From NCBI GenBank assembly GCA_041287495.1, contig JBEULE010000042.1:1-64000 (forward strand): a stretch of DNA of 64,000 nt, given 5' to 3'. The stretch comes from JAOABC01 sp041287495. Lineage in GTDB: Bacteria > Aquificota > Aquificia > Aquificales > Hydrogenothermaceae. Shown here piece by piece: positions 7,202 to 16,435 of the stretch. The position numbers and the translations under genes are program-made. How positions within the stretch are numbered: the stretch's first letter is position 1; each line of letters begins with the position of its first letter. Below the pieces are notes generated by a model. The model had not been told where the DNA came from, searched no databases, and saw nothing but the letters and a program-made list of their open reading frames with translations.

Positions 7202-7926
7202 TTACAAACCTCCATTATCAACTCTTTCATTTTTCGCACAGCCTCAAAAAGTCCCCAGTATATTGAGTTTGCTATTATTGAGTGTCCTATATTTAACTCT
7301 TCAATATATTTTATAGATGCAACAGGTTTTACATTCTGATAGTTAAGTCCATGTCCGGCAAAGACTTTTATACCTCTTTCATAAGCGTATTTTGCTGCTT
7401 TTCTCAACCTCTCAAGCTCTCTATCTATATTAGAACCGTAAGTATTAGCATACTCTCCGGTATGAAGTTCTACAGCATCTGCCCCTACTTCTATAGAGGC
7501 ATCTATCTGGTCTTCATCAGGGTCTATAAACAAACTAACTCTTATTCCAACTTTTTTAAAGGGTTTTATATAATCTTTAAGATAATCTTTCATAGATAAA
7601 ACATCTAAACCACCTTCTGTTGTTATCTCCTGTCTTCTTTCCGGAACAAGTGTAACAGTATTTGGCAGAACATCTAAAGCTATACTCTGCATCTCTAAAG
7701 TAGGTGCCATCTCTAAGTTTATAGGTGTGGTTGTATCTTTAAGTTCACACTTTAATCTAAATAGGTCTTCATCCTGTATATGTCTTCTATCTTCTCTTAG
7801 ATGAAGCGTTATCTGATCTGCTCCTGCTTGGATAGCTATCAAAGCTCCTTTTATAGGATCTGGTTCAAATGTTTTTCTTGCTTCTCTTAATGTTGCTATA
7901 TGGTCTATATTAACTCCTAATCTCAT
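7189..7926 (-). CDS. pdxJ: Pyridoxine 5'-phosphate synthase
   Basis: Condenses 3-amino-2-oxopropyl phosphate with 1-deoxyxylulose-5-phosphate to pyridoxine 5'-phosphate in the DXP-dependent vitamin B6 route. A 245-residue TIM barrel with the family opening (LGVNIDHIATLR), DQITLHLREDRRHI, and VELHTGEYA near residue 145. It lies between rnc and glmS; GAAGAGGGAAAG precedes the ATG, and the last 13 nt overlap glmS. Confidence 0.96.
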   Translation of the reverse strand: MRLGVNIDHIATLREARKTFEPDPIKGALIAIQAGADQITLHLREDRRHIQDEDLFRLKCELKDTTTPINLEMAPTLEMQSIALDVLPNTVTLVPERRQEITTEGGLDVLSMKDYLKDYIKPFKKVGIRVSLFIDPDEDQIDASIEVGADAVELHTGEYANTYGSNIDRELERLRKAAKYAYERGIKVFAGHGLNYQNVKPVASIKYIEELNIGHSIIANSIYWGLFEAVRKMKELIMEVCKCAE

Positions 7927-7963
7927 CTTTCCCTCTTCTAAATTTAAAAACTATTATATAAAT

Positions 7964-8683
7964 CTATTCTGATTTTATTTTAAGGTAAGCCTCTTTTGCA
8001 GCTTGAGTTTCCGCTTCTTTTTTAGATTTTCCTTTCCCGAAGGTAGTTATGTTATCTATTTTACATTCAACTGTAAAAATTTTTTCATGCTCCGGACCTT
8101 CAGCAGAAACCAATCTATACTTAGGAATAGCTCCGTATATCTTCTGAGTTTCTATCTGAAGTAAAGATTTAAAATCTTTTGGAATACTTTCTGTTTTAAT
8201 ATCGTTTATTAATTTGTCTTTAAAATATTTAAAGAATATCTCTCTTGGTTTTTCTATTGAAAATTCACTGTCAACATAAATGGCACCAAATACAGCCTCA
8301 AATACATCACAGAGTAGAGATTCTCTTTCTGTCCCTTTTTGTATTCTTTCACCTTTACTTATAAGTACATATTCTTGTAAATCTAAATCCTTTGCAAGTT
8401 TAGAAAGATAACTCTCACTTATGACAGCTGACCTTATCTGAGATAGTTCTCCTTCCCTTGCTTTTGGAAACTCTTTTATAAGGATTTCACTGACTATTAA
8501 AGATAAAACTGCATCTCCTAAAAATTCAAGGACTTCATAATCTGGAATTTTTTTGTAATACTCTGCAACAAACGATCTATGGGTAATAGAAGCTAATAAT
8601 AAATTTTTATTCTGAAATGTATAACCTAACTTTTGCTCTAAAGCTTGAATTTTATCCTTAAATGTATCTAAAACATCATTCAT
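7964..8683 (-). CDS. rnc: Ribonuclease III
   Basis: A double-strand RNA endonuclease that processes rRNA precursors and structured mRNAs. The catalytic signature EFLGDAVL (about residues 53-60) is intact, with the second acidic cluster DVFEAVFGA near 125. A double-stranded RNA-binding domain fills about residues 165-237. 239 residues, normal length. The start overlaps the end of fabF by 8 nt; the fabF-rnc pairing is common in bacteria. Confidence 0.97.
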   Translation of the reverse strand: MNDVLDTFKDKIQALEQKLGYTFQNKNLLLASITHRSFVAEYYKKIPDYEVLEFLGDAVLSLIVSEILIKEFPKAREGELSQIRSAVISESYLSKLAKDLDLQEYVLISKGERIQKGTERESLLCDVFEAVFGAIYVDSEFSIEKPREIFFKYFKDKLINDIKTESIPKDFKSLLQIETQKIYGAIPKYRLVSAEGPEHEKIFTVECKIDNITTFGKGKSKKEAETQAAKEAYLKIKSE

Positions 8684-9917
8684 AAGCCTTAAATGCTAAA
8701 CAAGCGTTTGTTCCACCAAACCCAAAAGAGTTTGATATTGCTACTTTGACTTTATACTCTATGGCTTTATTAGGTACATAATCAAGGTCACAGTCAGGAT
8801 CAGGATACTCATAGTTAATAGTAGGAGGAATTATACCTTCTTTTATAGTTTTTACAGTAGCAACAGCTTCAACTGCCCCAGCTGCTCCAAGTAGGTGTCC
8901 TATCATAGATTTATTTGAGCTTACTTTTAGTCTATATGCATGGTCTTTAAACACTTCTTTTATTGCTAAGGTCTCTATTTTATCGTTAAGAGGTGTTGAT
9001 GTTCCATGGGCGTTTATATAATCAACCTCTTCTGGATTTATCTTTCCGTCATTAAGAGCCATAGTTATAACTCTTTTGGCACCATCTGCATCTGGACAAG
9101 GTGCAGTAATATGATAAGCATCTGCGGTTAAACCGTATCCAACTATCTCTGCATATATCTTGGCTCCTCTTTTCCTTGCATGTTCAAGTTCTTCAAGGAC
9201 TAATATACCTGCACCTTCACCCATAACAAAACCATCTCTCTCTGCATCAAATGGTCTGGACGCTTTAGTTGGTTCTTCGTTTCTGGTAGATAGAGCTTTC
9301 ATATTAGCAAATCCAGCTATTCCAAGAGGTGTGATAGCCGATTCTGTCCCTCCGGCTATCATTATATCTGCGTCTCCTCTCTGGATTATTTTGAAAGCAT
9401 CTCCTATAGAATGGGTTCCTGTAGCACAGGCTGTTACAACACAGGAGTTTGGCCCTTTAAAACCAAACTCTATAGAAATGTATCCGGAAGCCATGTTTGA
9501 TATACCGGAAGGGATAAAGAAAGGAGAAACCCTTCTAGCCCCTTTTTCTATTAAAACTTTCTGTTGCTCTTCAATATCCCTTAAGCCGCCGATACCGGTC
9601 CCAACAATAACACCTGCTCTATTTAGGTCTATCTTATCTAATTCAAGTCCGGAGTCTTGTATAGCTTCTTTTGCAGCTATAACAGCAAATTTAACAAAAT
9701 CACTCATCCTTTTAAGTTCTTTAGAGTCAAGAAACTCTTCCGGTTTTAGATTCTTCACTTCTCCTGCAATAATGACAGGTAAGTTATAGGCAACCGGATC
9801 AAATCTCTTTATAACATCTATACCGCTTACTCCGTTAATAAGGTTATTCCAAAAATCTTTTACATTATTACCTATAGGTGTTACTGCTCCAATACCGGTA
9901 ACGACGACTCTTCTCAT
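8676..9917 (-). CDS. fabF: 3-oxoacyl-[acyl-carrier-protein] synthase II
   Basis: Elongates acyl chains by condensing acyl-ACP with malonyl-ACP. The Cys-His-His triad is present: Cys164 (TACATGT), His304 (NAHGTSTPLND) and His341 (SMIGHLLGAAG). 413 residues, typical of FabF. It follows acpP by 5 nt and precedes rnc, forming a fabG-acpP-fabF fatty-acid block. The long plus-strand frame opposite it is an antisense shadow. Confidence 0.98.
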   Translation of the reverse strand: MRRVVVTGIGAVTPIGNNVKDFWNNLINGVSGIDVIKRFDPVAYNLPVIIAGEVKNLKPEEFLDSKELKRMSDFVKFAVIAAKEAIQDSGLELDKIDLNRAGVIVGTGIGGLRDIEEQQKVLIEKGARRVSPFFIPSGISNMASGYISIEFGFKGPNSCVVTACATGTHSIGDAFKIIQRGDADIMIAGGTESAITPLGIAGFANMKALSTRNEEPTKASRPFDAERDGFVMGEGAGILVLEELEHARKRGAKIYAEIVGYGLTADAYHITAPCPDADGAKRVITMALNDGKINPEEVDYINAHGTSTPLNDKIETLAIKEVFKDHAYRLKVSSNKSMIGHLLGAAGAVEAVATVKTIKEGIIPPTINYEYPDPDCDLDYVPNKAIEYKVKVAISNSFGFGGTNACLAFKAYE

Positions 9918-9922
9918 TCTAT

Positions 9923-10156
9923 TTACCCTTGTTTAGATTTTATATACTCTAAAACATCTCCGACTGTTGTAATCTTTTCTGCATCTTCATCAGGAATTTC
10001 TACATTAAACTCTTCTTCAAAAGCCATTATAAGTTCAACAACATCAAGGGAGTCTGCACCAAGATCATCAACAAACTTTGCTTCCGGAGTTATCTTCTCA
10101 ATTTCAACTCCAAGCTGATCTGCTATGATCTCCTTTACTCTTTGTTCGATAGACAT
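9923..10156 (-). CDS. acpP: Acyl carrier protein
   Basis: A 77-residue acidic four-helix carrier. Ser36 in the DSL motif (GADSLDVVEL) receives the 4'-phosphopantetheine arm. It carries the growing acyl chain among the Fab enzymes and donates acyl groups to lipid A and phospholipid synthesis. GGAGG lies just upstream of the ATG. It sits between fabG and fabF. Confidence 0.98.
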   Translation of the reverse strand: MSIEQRVKEIIADQLGVEIEKITPEAKFVDDLGADSLDVVELIMAFEEEFNVEIPDEDAEKITTVGDVLEYIKSKQG

Positions 10157-10183
10157 CTTTATAACCTCCTATATAGATTTTGT

Positions 10184-10921
10184 TTAATACATTCCACCGT
10201 TTACGTGTATAACTTCTCCGGTTATATAACTTGCTAAATCAGAGGCTAAAAATAAAACCACATTAGCCACATCTTCCGGCTTTCCAAATCTTCCAACAGG
10301 TATCTGTTTGAGGTAATTTTCTTTAATATCTGCAGGTAATACTTCTGTCATATCAGTTTCTATAAACCCAGGTGCAACAGCATTTACAGTGATATTCCTT
10401 GAAGCAACCTCTTTAGCTAATGATTTTGTAAATCCTATAAGTCCAGCTTTTGTTGTAGAGTAGTTTACCTGTCCAACATTTCCTATAAAACCTATTATAG
10501 ATGATATGTTTATAATTCTACCGTATCTCTGTTTTATCATGTTTTTAACTACAGCTTGAGTTATTTTAAATGTTCCGGTAAGATTTGTATTTATAACAGA
10601 ATCCCAATCTTCCTGTTTCATCCTTATAAAGAGTGTATCTTTTGTTATACCAGCATTATTTACGAGTATATCTATCTTATTATTTGTTAATCTGAATATT
10701 TCATTTACTGACTCAGTTATATCTGTAGACAAATCAAGAGAAACACCAAAAGCCCTTACTCCATATTCTACTTCTATGGATTTAGCGAGAGATTCTGCTA
10801 CCTTTCTATCTCTTCCAGTTATGATAATGTCAGCGCCGGCTTTAGCAAACTCTACAGCAATAGCTTTTCCTATTCCCCTTGTAGAGCCTGTTATTAAGGC
10901 TATTTTTCCTCTAAAATCCAA
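10184..10921 (-). CDS. fabG: 3-oxoacyl-[acyl-carrier-protein] reductase
   Basis: NADPH-dependent reduction of 3-oxoacyl-ACP in each elongation round. A 245-residue short-chain dehydrogenase with the dinucleotide motif TGSTRGIG (11-18), NNAG (88-91) and catalytic Tyr154/Lys158 (YSTTK). Probably the first gene of the minus-strand run ending at glmS. An AT-rich stretch upstream holds a possible TAAAAT -10 but no convincing -35. Confidence 0.97.
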   Translation of the reverse strand: MDFRGKIALITGSTRGIGKAIAVEFAKAGADIIITGRDRKVAESLAKSIEVEYGVRAFGVSLDLSTDITESVNEIFRLTNNKIDILVNNAGITKDTLFIRMKQEDWDSVINTNLTGTFKITQAVVKNMIKQRYGRIINISSIIGFIGNVGQVNYSTTKAGLIGFTKSLAKEVASRNITVNAVAPGFIETDMTEVLPADIKENYLKQIPVGRFGKPEDVANVVLFLASDLASYITGEVIHVNGGMY

Positions 10922-10987
10922 AAAACACCTCTATTCTTTAAATTAATGACTATATTTTACCATATTTTTTTATATTTAGGTAGAATG

Positions 10988-11005
10988 AGCCGGCTAAAGC
11001 CGGCT
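10988..11005 (-). terminator. Hairpin after the outer-membrane barrel gene
   Basis: A perfect GC-rich stem AGCCGGC/GCCGGCT with a 4-nt loop, 15 nt past the stop. There is no clear T-run, so it may stabilise the mRNA end rather than terminate by itself. Confidence 0.5.
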
Positions 11006-11019
11006 AATATTTGAAAAAT

Positions 11020-11814
11020 CTAGAATTTTGCTCCTACTGTAAAGAAAGCTCCTTTCACTGTTATATTAGTGTATAAGTTACTTATTGTATCTATCTTTAA
11101 CTTTTCATATCTATAACCGGCAGATACATACACAGGTTTAACAGGAGTAACTTTCAGTTCAAGAGAGTAATCATAGTATTTAGCCTTTGAGTAAGATATC
11201 CCTCTTAACTCTCCAACTAAAGATACAGGTATAGGACTGTTTGGCACATTAACACCAAGTCCTGCATAAATTAAAGGTATAGGAACAGTTGCAGATTTTG
11301 AAGCAGTTTCTGTTTGTCCTGTAGTTTTCTCAGTACCAGTTATACTTCCTTTAAAATTAATTATTCTAACATCTATACCTAACTCCGGGTCTAGAATACC
11401 GTTAGTTGCCTTTTTAACAAAAGGAAGATTTCCATAAAGTCCTATATCAAATCTGTCAAGTTTAATCTTAGAATCTACTTTTGTTTCTGCTTCGTATGTT
11501 TTACCATTATAAGTTATATCTCTCGTAATATTTCCTGTTCCTGAAAACTCCATAGGCATGTATTGAAGATATAGGTTAGGAATTAAGAATATTGGATGTT
11601 CTATCTTGGCTCTAATAAAAGGTTTAGTTTTATCTCCTAAGCCAAGGTCTTTCTTTAGGTCAATTACATCTCCTGTTGGCACAGGATACTGTATCTGTCC
11701 GGAAGGCTTTTGCTGAACAGCTCCAACAGAAATATCAATCTCTGTTCCTGGCAAAGCAAATGAGCTATATGTTAAACCTAACACTCCTGCAACTAAAAGA
11801 ACTTTTCTCTTCAT
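11020..11814 (-). CDS. Outer-membrane beta-barrel protein (TIGR04219-like)
   Basis: 264 residues: a Sec signal peptide (KRKVLLVAGVLGLTYSSFA), then alternating amphipathic strands and a C-terminal Phe (FFTVGAKF), the hallmark of BAM-inserted outer-membrane barrels. GTEIDISVGAV and IEHPIFLIPNLYLQY look like the TIGR04219 outer-membrane family. Function unknown. It lies 9 nt downstream of the DUF167 gene at the end of the serA-ino1 run and has a hairpin after it. Confidence 0.8.
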   Translation of the reverse strand: MKRKVLLVAGVLGLTYSSFALPGTEIDISVGAVQQKPSGQIQYPVPTGDVIDLKKDLGLGDKTKPFIRAKIEHPIFLIPNLYLQYMPMEFSGTGNITRDITYNGKTYEAETKVDSKIKLDRFDIGLYGNLPFVKKATNGILDPELGIDVRIINFKGSITGTEKTTGQTETASKSATVPIPLIYAGLGVNVPNSPIPVSLVGELRGISYSKAKYYDYSLELKVTPVKPVYVSAGYRYEKLKIDTISNLYTNITVKGAFFTVGAKF

Positions 11815-11823
11815 GTTTACTTC

Positions 11824-12045
11824 CTATAGATTTATTTCAACTTCCTTTTCTCTGGAAGTTTCCCCTCTTACTATCTTTATTTTACTCTTCGGCACATTAA
11901 AAAAATATGATAACAGTTCTATAGCTTTTTCATTAGCTTTTCCTTTTTCCGGTATGACAGTAGTTCTTATTTCATAAAGATTTTCATCTACTTTTTTAAT
12001 TTCGTTTTTACTACTTCCCGGTTTGACTTTTATTTTTATTCTCAT
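11824..12045 (-). CDS. DUF167/YggU family protein
   Basis: A 73-residue alpha/beta protein with the conserved core KVKPGSSKNEI, PEKGKANEKAIELLS and SKIKIVRGETSREKEVEI typical of the YggU (UPF0235) family, whose function is unknown. Start and upstream stop overlap in ATGA (4 nt) with ino1, suggesting translational coupling. Confidence 0.9.
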   Translation of the reverse strand: MRIKIKVKPGSSKNEIKKVDENLYEIRTTVIPEKGKANEKAIELLSYFFNVPKSKIKIVRGETSREKEVEINL

Positions 12046-13151
12046 CTTTCTCTTATTCCGGCTATAAATTCCTCAACCATCTGTCTTGCTATGTAATCTT
12101 TATACTGTATTGGAGGATGTTTCATTGTGTAAGCAGATATAGAGTATAAAGGTCCACCTATTCCTCTATCCCTTGCAAGTTTAGCGCATCTTATAGCATC
12201 TATTGCAACCCCTGCACTGTTTGGAGAATCCTCTACTTCTAGTCTTAACTCTATATTCATAGGAACATCTCCAAAGAGCCTTCCCTCTATTCTTATAAAG
12301 GCAAGCTTTTTATCTTTAAGCCACGGAACATAGTCAGATGGTCCTATATGGACATTTCTTGGATCTATACCGTAAGGTATCAAAGAAGTAACGGCTTCAG
12401 TTTTTGATTTTTTCTTTGTTTCTAATCTACTTCTTTCAAGCATATTTAAAAAGTCTGTATTTCCACCAACATTAAGTTGATATGTTCTATCTACTTTAAC
12501 TCCTCTCTCTAAGAGAAGCTGAGTTAAAACTCTGTGGGTAATTGTTGCTCCAACTTGAGATTTTATATCATCTCCCACAACCGGAATACCTGCATCTTCA
12601 AATTTTTTAGCCCATTCTGAATCTGATACTATAAATGTTGGCATACAGTTTATAAATGAAACTCCGGCTTCAAGGCAAGCTTGAGCATAGAATCTTGCTG
12701 CTTGTTCGGCACCTACAGGAACATAGTTTATAAGTACATCTGCTTTACTTTCTACTAAAACTCTTACAACAGTATCTAAATCATCCTCTTTCTCATTTGC
12801 TAAAACAAATGCGTTTTCTGGAGGATAGTTTTTCATATGTTCCGGATAACCGTCTAACACTTTACCCATCCTTACCTTAACACCCATATGAGGTATGCTT
12901 GGATAGAAAACAGTTGTACAGTTTGGTTGAGCATATATTGCCTGACTAATATCAAAACCTACTTTTCTAACATCTATGTCCCATGCTGCTACTATCTCTA
13001 TATCCCAAGGCTTATAACCTCCTATATCTTCATGCATAATCCCGGAAGCTTCTAAATCTTTTTTCTCTTTATAATAGTAAATTCCCTGTATTAATGAGCT
13101 GGCACAGTTACCAACTCCTGCAATTGCAACCTTTATCTTCTTTTCAGCCAA
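12042..13151 (-). CDS. ino1: Inositol-3-phosphate synthase
   Basis: Converts glucose-6-phosphate to 1L-myo-inositol-1-phosphate with bound NAD. 369 residues, the short prokaryotic form, beginning with a Rossmann motif (VAIAGVGNCASSLIQG) and containing NCMPTFIVSDSEWAKKF and GDDIKSQVGAT, which match the NAD- and substrate-binding regions of the family. In thermophiles the product can feed inositol phospholipids or di-inositol phosphate; which applies here cannot be told. It lies 14 nt after serA and overlaps the DUF167 gene. Confidence 0.94.
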   Translation of the reverse strand: MAEKKIKVAIAGVGNCASSLIQGIYYYKEKKDLEASGIMHEDIGGYKPWDIEIVAAWDIDVRKVGFDISQAIYAQPNCTTVFYPSIPHMGVKVRMGKVLDGYPEHMKNYPPENAFVLANEKEDDLDTVVRVLVESKADVLINYVPVGAEQAARFYAQACLEAGVSFINCMPTFIVSDSEWAKKFEDAGIPVVGDDIKSQVGATITHRVLTQLLLERGVKVDRTYQLNVGGNTDFLNMLERSRLETKKKSKTEAVTSLIPYGIDPRNVHIGPSDYVPWLKDKKLAFIRIEGRLFGDVPMNIELRLEVEDSPNSAGVAIDAIRCAKLARDRGIGGPLYSISAYTMKHPPIQYKDYIARQMVEEFIAGIRER

Positions 13152-13165
13152 TTTTCAATCCTCCG

Positions 13166-14755
13166 TTATAGGATAACTTGTTTAGCTTTTATTATCTCTG
13201 GAATCTGATGAATTTCTTGAAGAACAGCCTCATTTAATTTATCATCAAGTTGAAGAGCTCCTAATGCCTCTTTACCTTTCTCTAATCTTCCAAGTCTAAA
13301 TCCTGCTATATTTATATTGTGTCTTGCCAGTAAGGTTCCCAACTTTCCGATAACCCCTGGAACATCTTTATTTTCAAACATAAGTATTACTCCGTAAGGT
13401 TCTATATCTATCCAGTAGTTATCAACAAGCATTATTCTTGGGAATTTATCGTAAAATGCTGTTCCACCAACAACTATTTCTCTTTCATCTGATTTAGCAG
13501 TGATTTTTATAAACTCTTTAAAGTTAAGTCCGGCTTCTCTTGTTGATGTAACTACATTTATTCCCCTTTCTTTTGCTATAAAAGGAGCATTTATAATATT
13601 AACAGGTCTATTTAAAACAGGAGATAGATAACCCTTTAAGAAGTATGCCACAATAGGTTCAACATGCTGTTTTATTGTTCCTCTAACTTCTACATTTATC
13701 TCCGTAAAATGTCCTCCAGCATACTGGGTTAAGAAACTTCCTAACTTTTCTGAAAGATCAAGGTAAGCTTTTATACTTTCAAATCCTTCAGTTATCGTAA
13801 ACGGTGCATTAACAGCGACTTCTACAAACTGACCTTTTAACGCAGCAATAACATACTGAGCTATCTTAATTGCTACATTATCCTGAGATTCATAAGTGTT
13901 TGCTCCTATATGAGGTGATAAGCTTATATTAGGAAAATCAAACAATCTTCTTATCCTATCATCTGGAGGCTCTTTTGAGAAAACATCAAGACCAAGTCCT
14001 GCTATTTTACCTTCTTGAATAGCTTCATAAAGGGCATCCTCATCAACTATTCCACCCCTTGCACAGTTAATAAAATAGACACCCTTCTTCATAAGTTCAA
14101 ACTCTTTTTTACCTATCATATTTTTAGTTTCTTCTGTTAAAGGACAGTGTAAAGTGATAATATCTGATCTTCTTATAAGCTCATGGAGGTTATCAACAAG
14201 TTCAACACCAAGTCTATCACCTTTTTCCTTTGGAATATATGGGTCATAGGCTATAACCTTAGATCCGGCAGCTTTACATCTGATGGCAACTTGAGATCCA
14301 ACATTACCAAGTCCTATAATACCTACAACTTTACCGTCAAGCTCTTCTCCCATAAACTTCTTTCTGTTCCATTCACCGTTCATCATAGATTGATGGGCAA
14401 GATGTAACTTTCTTAAAACGGCATAAATATGTGCCATAGTTATCTCTGCTGCACCTATAGTATTTGCTCCGGGAGTATTAACTACCAGTATTCCCTTTCT
14501 TGAAGCTTCCTCTAAATCAACATTATCTACACCAACTCCAGCTCTTCCTATAACTTTTAGTTTTGTTGCTCTATCTAAAAGTTCTTTTGTCACAGGGGTT
14601 CTACTTCTTGTAATTATTGCATCATAATCTCCAACTATCTCCAATAACTCATTCCATTTAATTTCCGGTTGATAATCAACATCTATAGATTCTTCCTGAT
14701 TTAATATTTCAATACCTTTTGGAGAGATATCATCTGTAATCAAAACTTTAAACAT
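13166..14755 (-). CDS. serA: D-3-phosphoglycerate dehydrogenase
   Basis: First committed step of serine synthesis, oxidising 3-phosphoglycerate with NAD. 529 residues, the long form: catalytic and nucleotide-binding domains (VGIIGLGNVGSQVA; Arg, Glu and His of the active site in NCARGG, EPP and SPHIGANT), an intervening domain, and a C-terminal ACT domain for serine feedback. ATG 14755 is chosen because GGAGG lies just upstream; the in-frame TTG at 14767 overlaps that site. A lone TATAAT -10 on the minus strand lies at 14790-14795. Confidence 0.97.
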   Translation of the reverse strand: MFKVLITDDISPKGIEILNQEESIDVDYQPEIKWNELLEIVGDYDAIITRSRTPVTKELLDRATKLKVIGRAGVGVDNVDLEEASRKGILVVNTPGANTIGAAEITMAHIYAVLRKLHLAHQSMMNGEWNRKKFMGEELDGKVVGIIGLGNVGSQVAIRCKAAGSKVIAYDPYIPKEKGDRLGVELVDNLHELIRRSDIITLHCPLTEETKNMIGKKEFELMKKGVYFINCARGGIVDEDALYEAIQEGKIAGLGLDVFSKEPPDDRIRRLFDFPNISLSPHIGANTYESQDNVAIKIAQYVIAALKGQFVEVAVNAPFTITEGFESIKAYLDLSEKLGSFLTQYAGGHFTEINVEVRGTIKQHVEPIVAYFLKGYLSPVLNRPVNIINAPFIAKERGINVVTSTREAGLNFKEFIKITAKSDEREIVVGGTAFYDKFPRIMLVDNYWIDIEPYGVILMFENKDVPGVIGKLGTLLARHNINIAGFRLGRLEKGKEALGALQLDDKLNEAVLQEIHQIPEIIKAKQVIL

Positions 14756-14857
14756 TATTTCCTCCAAAAAATAAAAATTTTAAACTATTATTATAAATCA
14801 AAAAGATGAAAGATGTTTAAAATTATTGTAAAAAGTAAACTTTTGTAATATATTTTG

Positions 14858-15020
14858 TATAAAGATTTCTTTAAGTAATCCCTAATACTTAGCGTAGGAA
14901 GAGTTATAGCTGACTCAAAATACCGCCTGTCAGGGATGAGTCAGCTTGAAATGGCGGAATATAAATACCCTGACCTAAAGTGTAGTTAGTTTTATACACT
15001 TTAGTCAAGTAAGGAAAATA
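14858..15020 (+). ncRNA. Candidate structured 5' leader or riboswitch-like RNA
   Basis: TATAAA at 14858-14863 could start a transcript near 14870. The leader holds a perfect 9-bp hairpin AGCTGACTC/GAGTCAGCT (14908-14916/14938-14946). Its loop carries CCGCC (14923-14927), complementary to GGCGG at 14953-14957, and GTCAGGG (14929-14935), complementary to CCCTGAC at 14968-14974. ATCCCT at 14878-14883 could instead pair with AGGGAT at 14932-14937. A second hairpin (14972-14984/14995-15006) ends just before AAGGA (15011-15015). Crossing and mutually exclusive pairings suggest a switch. No known class is recognised. Confidence 0.5.
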
Positions 15021-15021
15021 T

Positions 15022-15936
15022 TTGGCTTACTACAGAAAGTTAAATGAATATTTAAAAGAAAAATACGGTGGAAGGATACAAAAGTTAGCTATAGATGCAG
15101 GATTTACATGTCCAAACAGAGATGGTTCAAAAGCAAGTGGTGGCTGCACTTTTTGTAATAACCTGTCTTTCAGTCCTTATGCTATGAGCAAAAAAACAGT
15201 GAAAGACCAGATAGAAAAAAGTATGGAGTTTTATAAAAACAGATTTAAAAATATAAAGGGTTTCTTAGCTTACTTCCAAGCTTTTACAAATACCTATGCT
15301 CCGGTTGAAAAGTTAAAAGAGATATATGATCAAGCTATGAGTTATGATGAGATAATAGGAATGTCAATCGGAACAAGACCTGACTGTGTTCCAGAGGAAG
15401 TTTTAGACCTAATTGCAAGTTATACGATAGAAAAACCGGAAATTTGGGTAGAGTACGGACTTCAAACAGCACATTTTAAAACCCTAAGAGCTATAAACAG
15501 AGCCCATGGAGTTTCGGAATTTGTTGATGCTGTTTTAAGGACAAAAAAGAGACCCGGTATAAAAATCTGTGTTCATGTTATACTTGGACTTCCAGGGGAA
15601 GATTATGAAGATATGATGGAAACTGCTAAACTTATAGCAGCACTTGGTGTAGATGGTATAAAAATACATCCTCTACATATTGTTAAACACACAGTTATGG
15701 AAAAACAGTATCTAAGAGGTGAGATAAGAGAATTATCTATTGATGAGTATGCAAGATTAGCTGTAGACTTTCTATCTATCCTGCCAAAAGATATAATAGT
15801 CCATAGAATAACAGGAGAAGCTACGGAAGATGAGCTTATTGCTCCATACTGGTGTTCACCAAAGTATAAAAACGAAGTTTTAAAAGCAATTGAAAAAGAG
15901 TTTGAAAAAAGAAAAAATCTATTTTTAGTTAAATAA
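15022..15936 (+). CDS. Radical SAM protein, TIGR01212/YhcC family
   Basis: 304 residues. The Cys cluster is in CPNRDGSKASGGCTFCNN near residues 31-46, the atypical spacing of the TIGR01212 (YhcC-like) radical SAM group, with a SAM/TIM-barrel core and GLPGEDYEDMMET. Substrate not established. Start TTG 15022 follows AAGGA at 15011-15015. The structured leader at 14858-15020 lies immediately upstream and may regulate it. Confidence 0.9.
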   Translation: MAYYRKLNEYLKEKYGGRIQKLAIDAGFTCPNRDGSKASGGCTFCNNLSFSPYAMSKKTVKDQIEKSMEFYKNRFKNIKGFLAYFQAFTNTYAPVEKLKEIYDQAMSYDEIIGMSIGTRPDCVPEEVLDLIASYTIEKPEIWVEYGLQTAHFKTLRAINRAHGVSEFVDAVLRTKKRPGIKICVHVILGLPGEDYEDMMETAKLIAALGVDGIKIHPLHIVKHTVMEKQYLRGEIRELSIDEYARLAVDFLSILPKDIIVHRITGEATEDELIAPYWCSPKYKNEVLKAIEKEFEKRKNLFLVK

Positions 15937-15945
15937 AGAGATGTA

Positions 15946-15971
15946 GAAAAAAGGCTGTATATATACAGCCT
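15946..15971 (-). terminator. Terminator of the flavin-oxidase-like gene
   Basis: An 8-bp stem AGGCTGTA/TACAGCCT at 15952-15971 with a TATA loop. On the minus strand it is followed by a T-run (A-run at 15946-15951 on plus). It could also slow transcripts from the plus-strand gene. Confidence 0.75.
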
Positions 15972-15983
15972 AAATTAAAAATA

Positions 15984-16409
15984 TCACTCTTTTAAAGCTT
16001 TTAGAACCTTTTCATCTAACTCAATAGCTTTCTGGACATTTCCAGTATGTTCAAATGGTATAACACCTTTAACTGTTGCACCGGGGAAAAGGTTATCAAC
16101 AACATTCTCAATTTTTATCTCTACAACAGATACTCCAAAAGGTATATCTTCTATTCTATCTTTAACAATCTTAGCAGTTCCATAAATTGTCGAAGCAATT
16201 TCAGGACCGAAAACAGATACAGCAATTTTTGGATTAACTTTTATATTCTCAACAGTTTTTGAGTTTGAGCTTAAAGCTAATCTCAATGTTTTTTCATCCT
16301 TGGCAATAAGCCAACTTACAAAAGCAAGATAAGGTGAATCTCCGGCTACAGTCCCAACAACAGCCGGAGTTAAATCTTTTAGAACAGCCATAATATTATC
16401 CGAAAGCAT
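15984..16409 (-). CDS. Pyridoxamine 5'-phosphate oxidase-like FMN-binding protein
   Basis: 141 residues resembling small split-barrel flavin-binding proteins of the pyridoxamine 5'-phosphate oxidase superfamily: PAVVGTVAGDSPYLAFVSWL, then SSNSKTVENIKVNPKIAVSVF and VYGTAKIV-type strands (IYGTAKIVKD). The physiological substrate is unknown. AGGAGG precedes ATG 16409. It is transcribed alone, with its own terminator. Confidence 0.75.
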   Translation of the reverse strand: MLSDNIMAVLKDLTPAVVGTVAGDSPYLAFVSWLIAKDEKTLRLALSSNSKTVENIKVNPKIAVSVFGPEIASTIYGTAKIVKDRIEDIPFGVSVVEIKIENVVDNLFPGATVKGVIPFEHTGNVQKAIELDEKVLKALKE

Positions 16410-16435
16410 AGTGTTCCTCCTAAGATTTTAAATAA

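Noticed and set aside
7200..7260. glmS ribozyme or riboswitch
   Set aside because: glmS overlaps pdxJ, leaving no leader for a ribozyme.
9160..9789. A 209-codon open frame on the plus strand
   Set aside because: It lies entirely antisense to fabF, whose catalytic residues are all intact, and its composition (Ser/Pro/Ile-rich, no motifs) is a shadow of the codon pattern.
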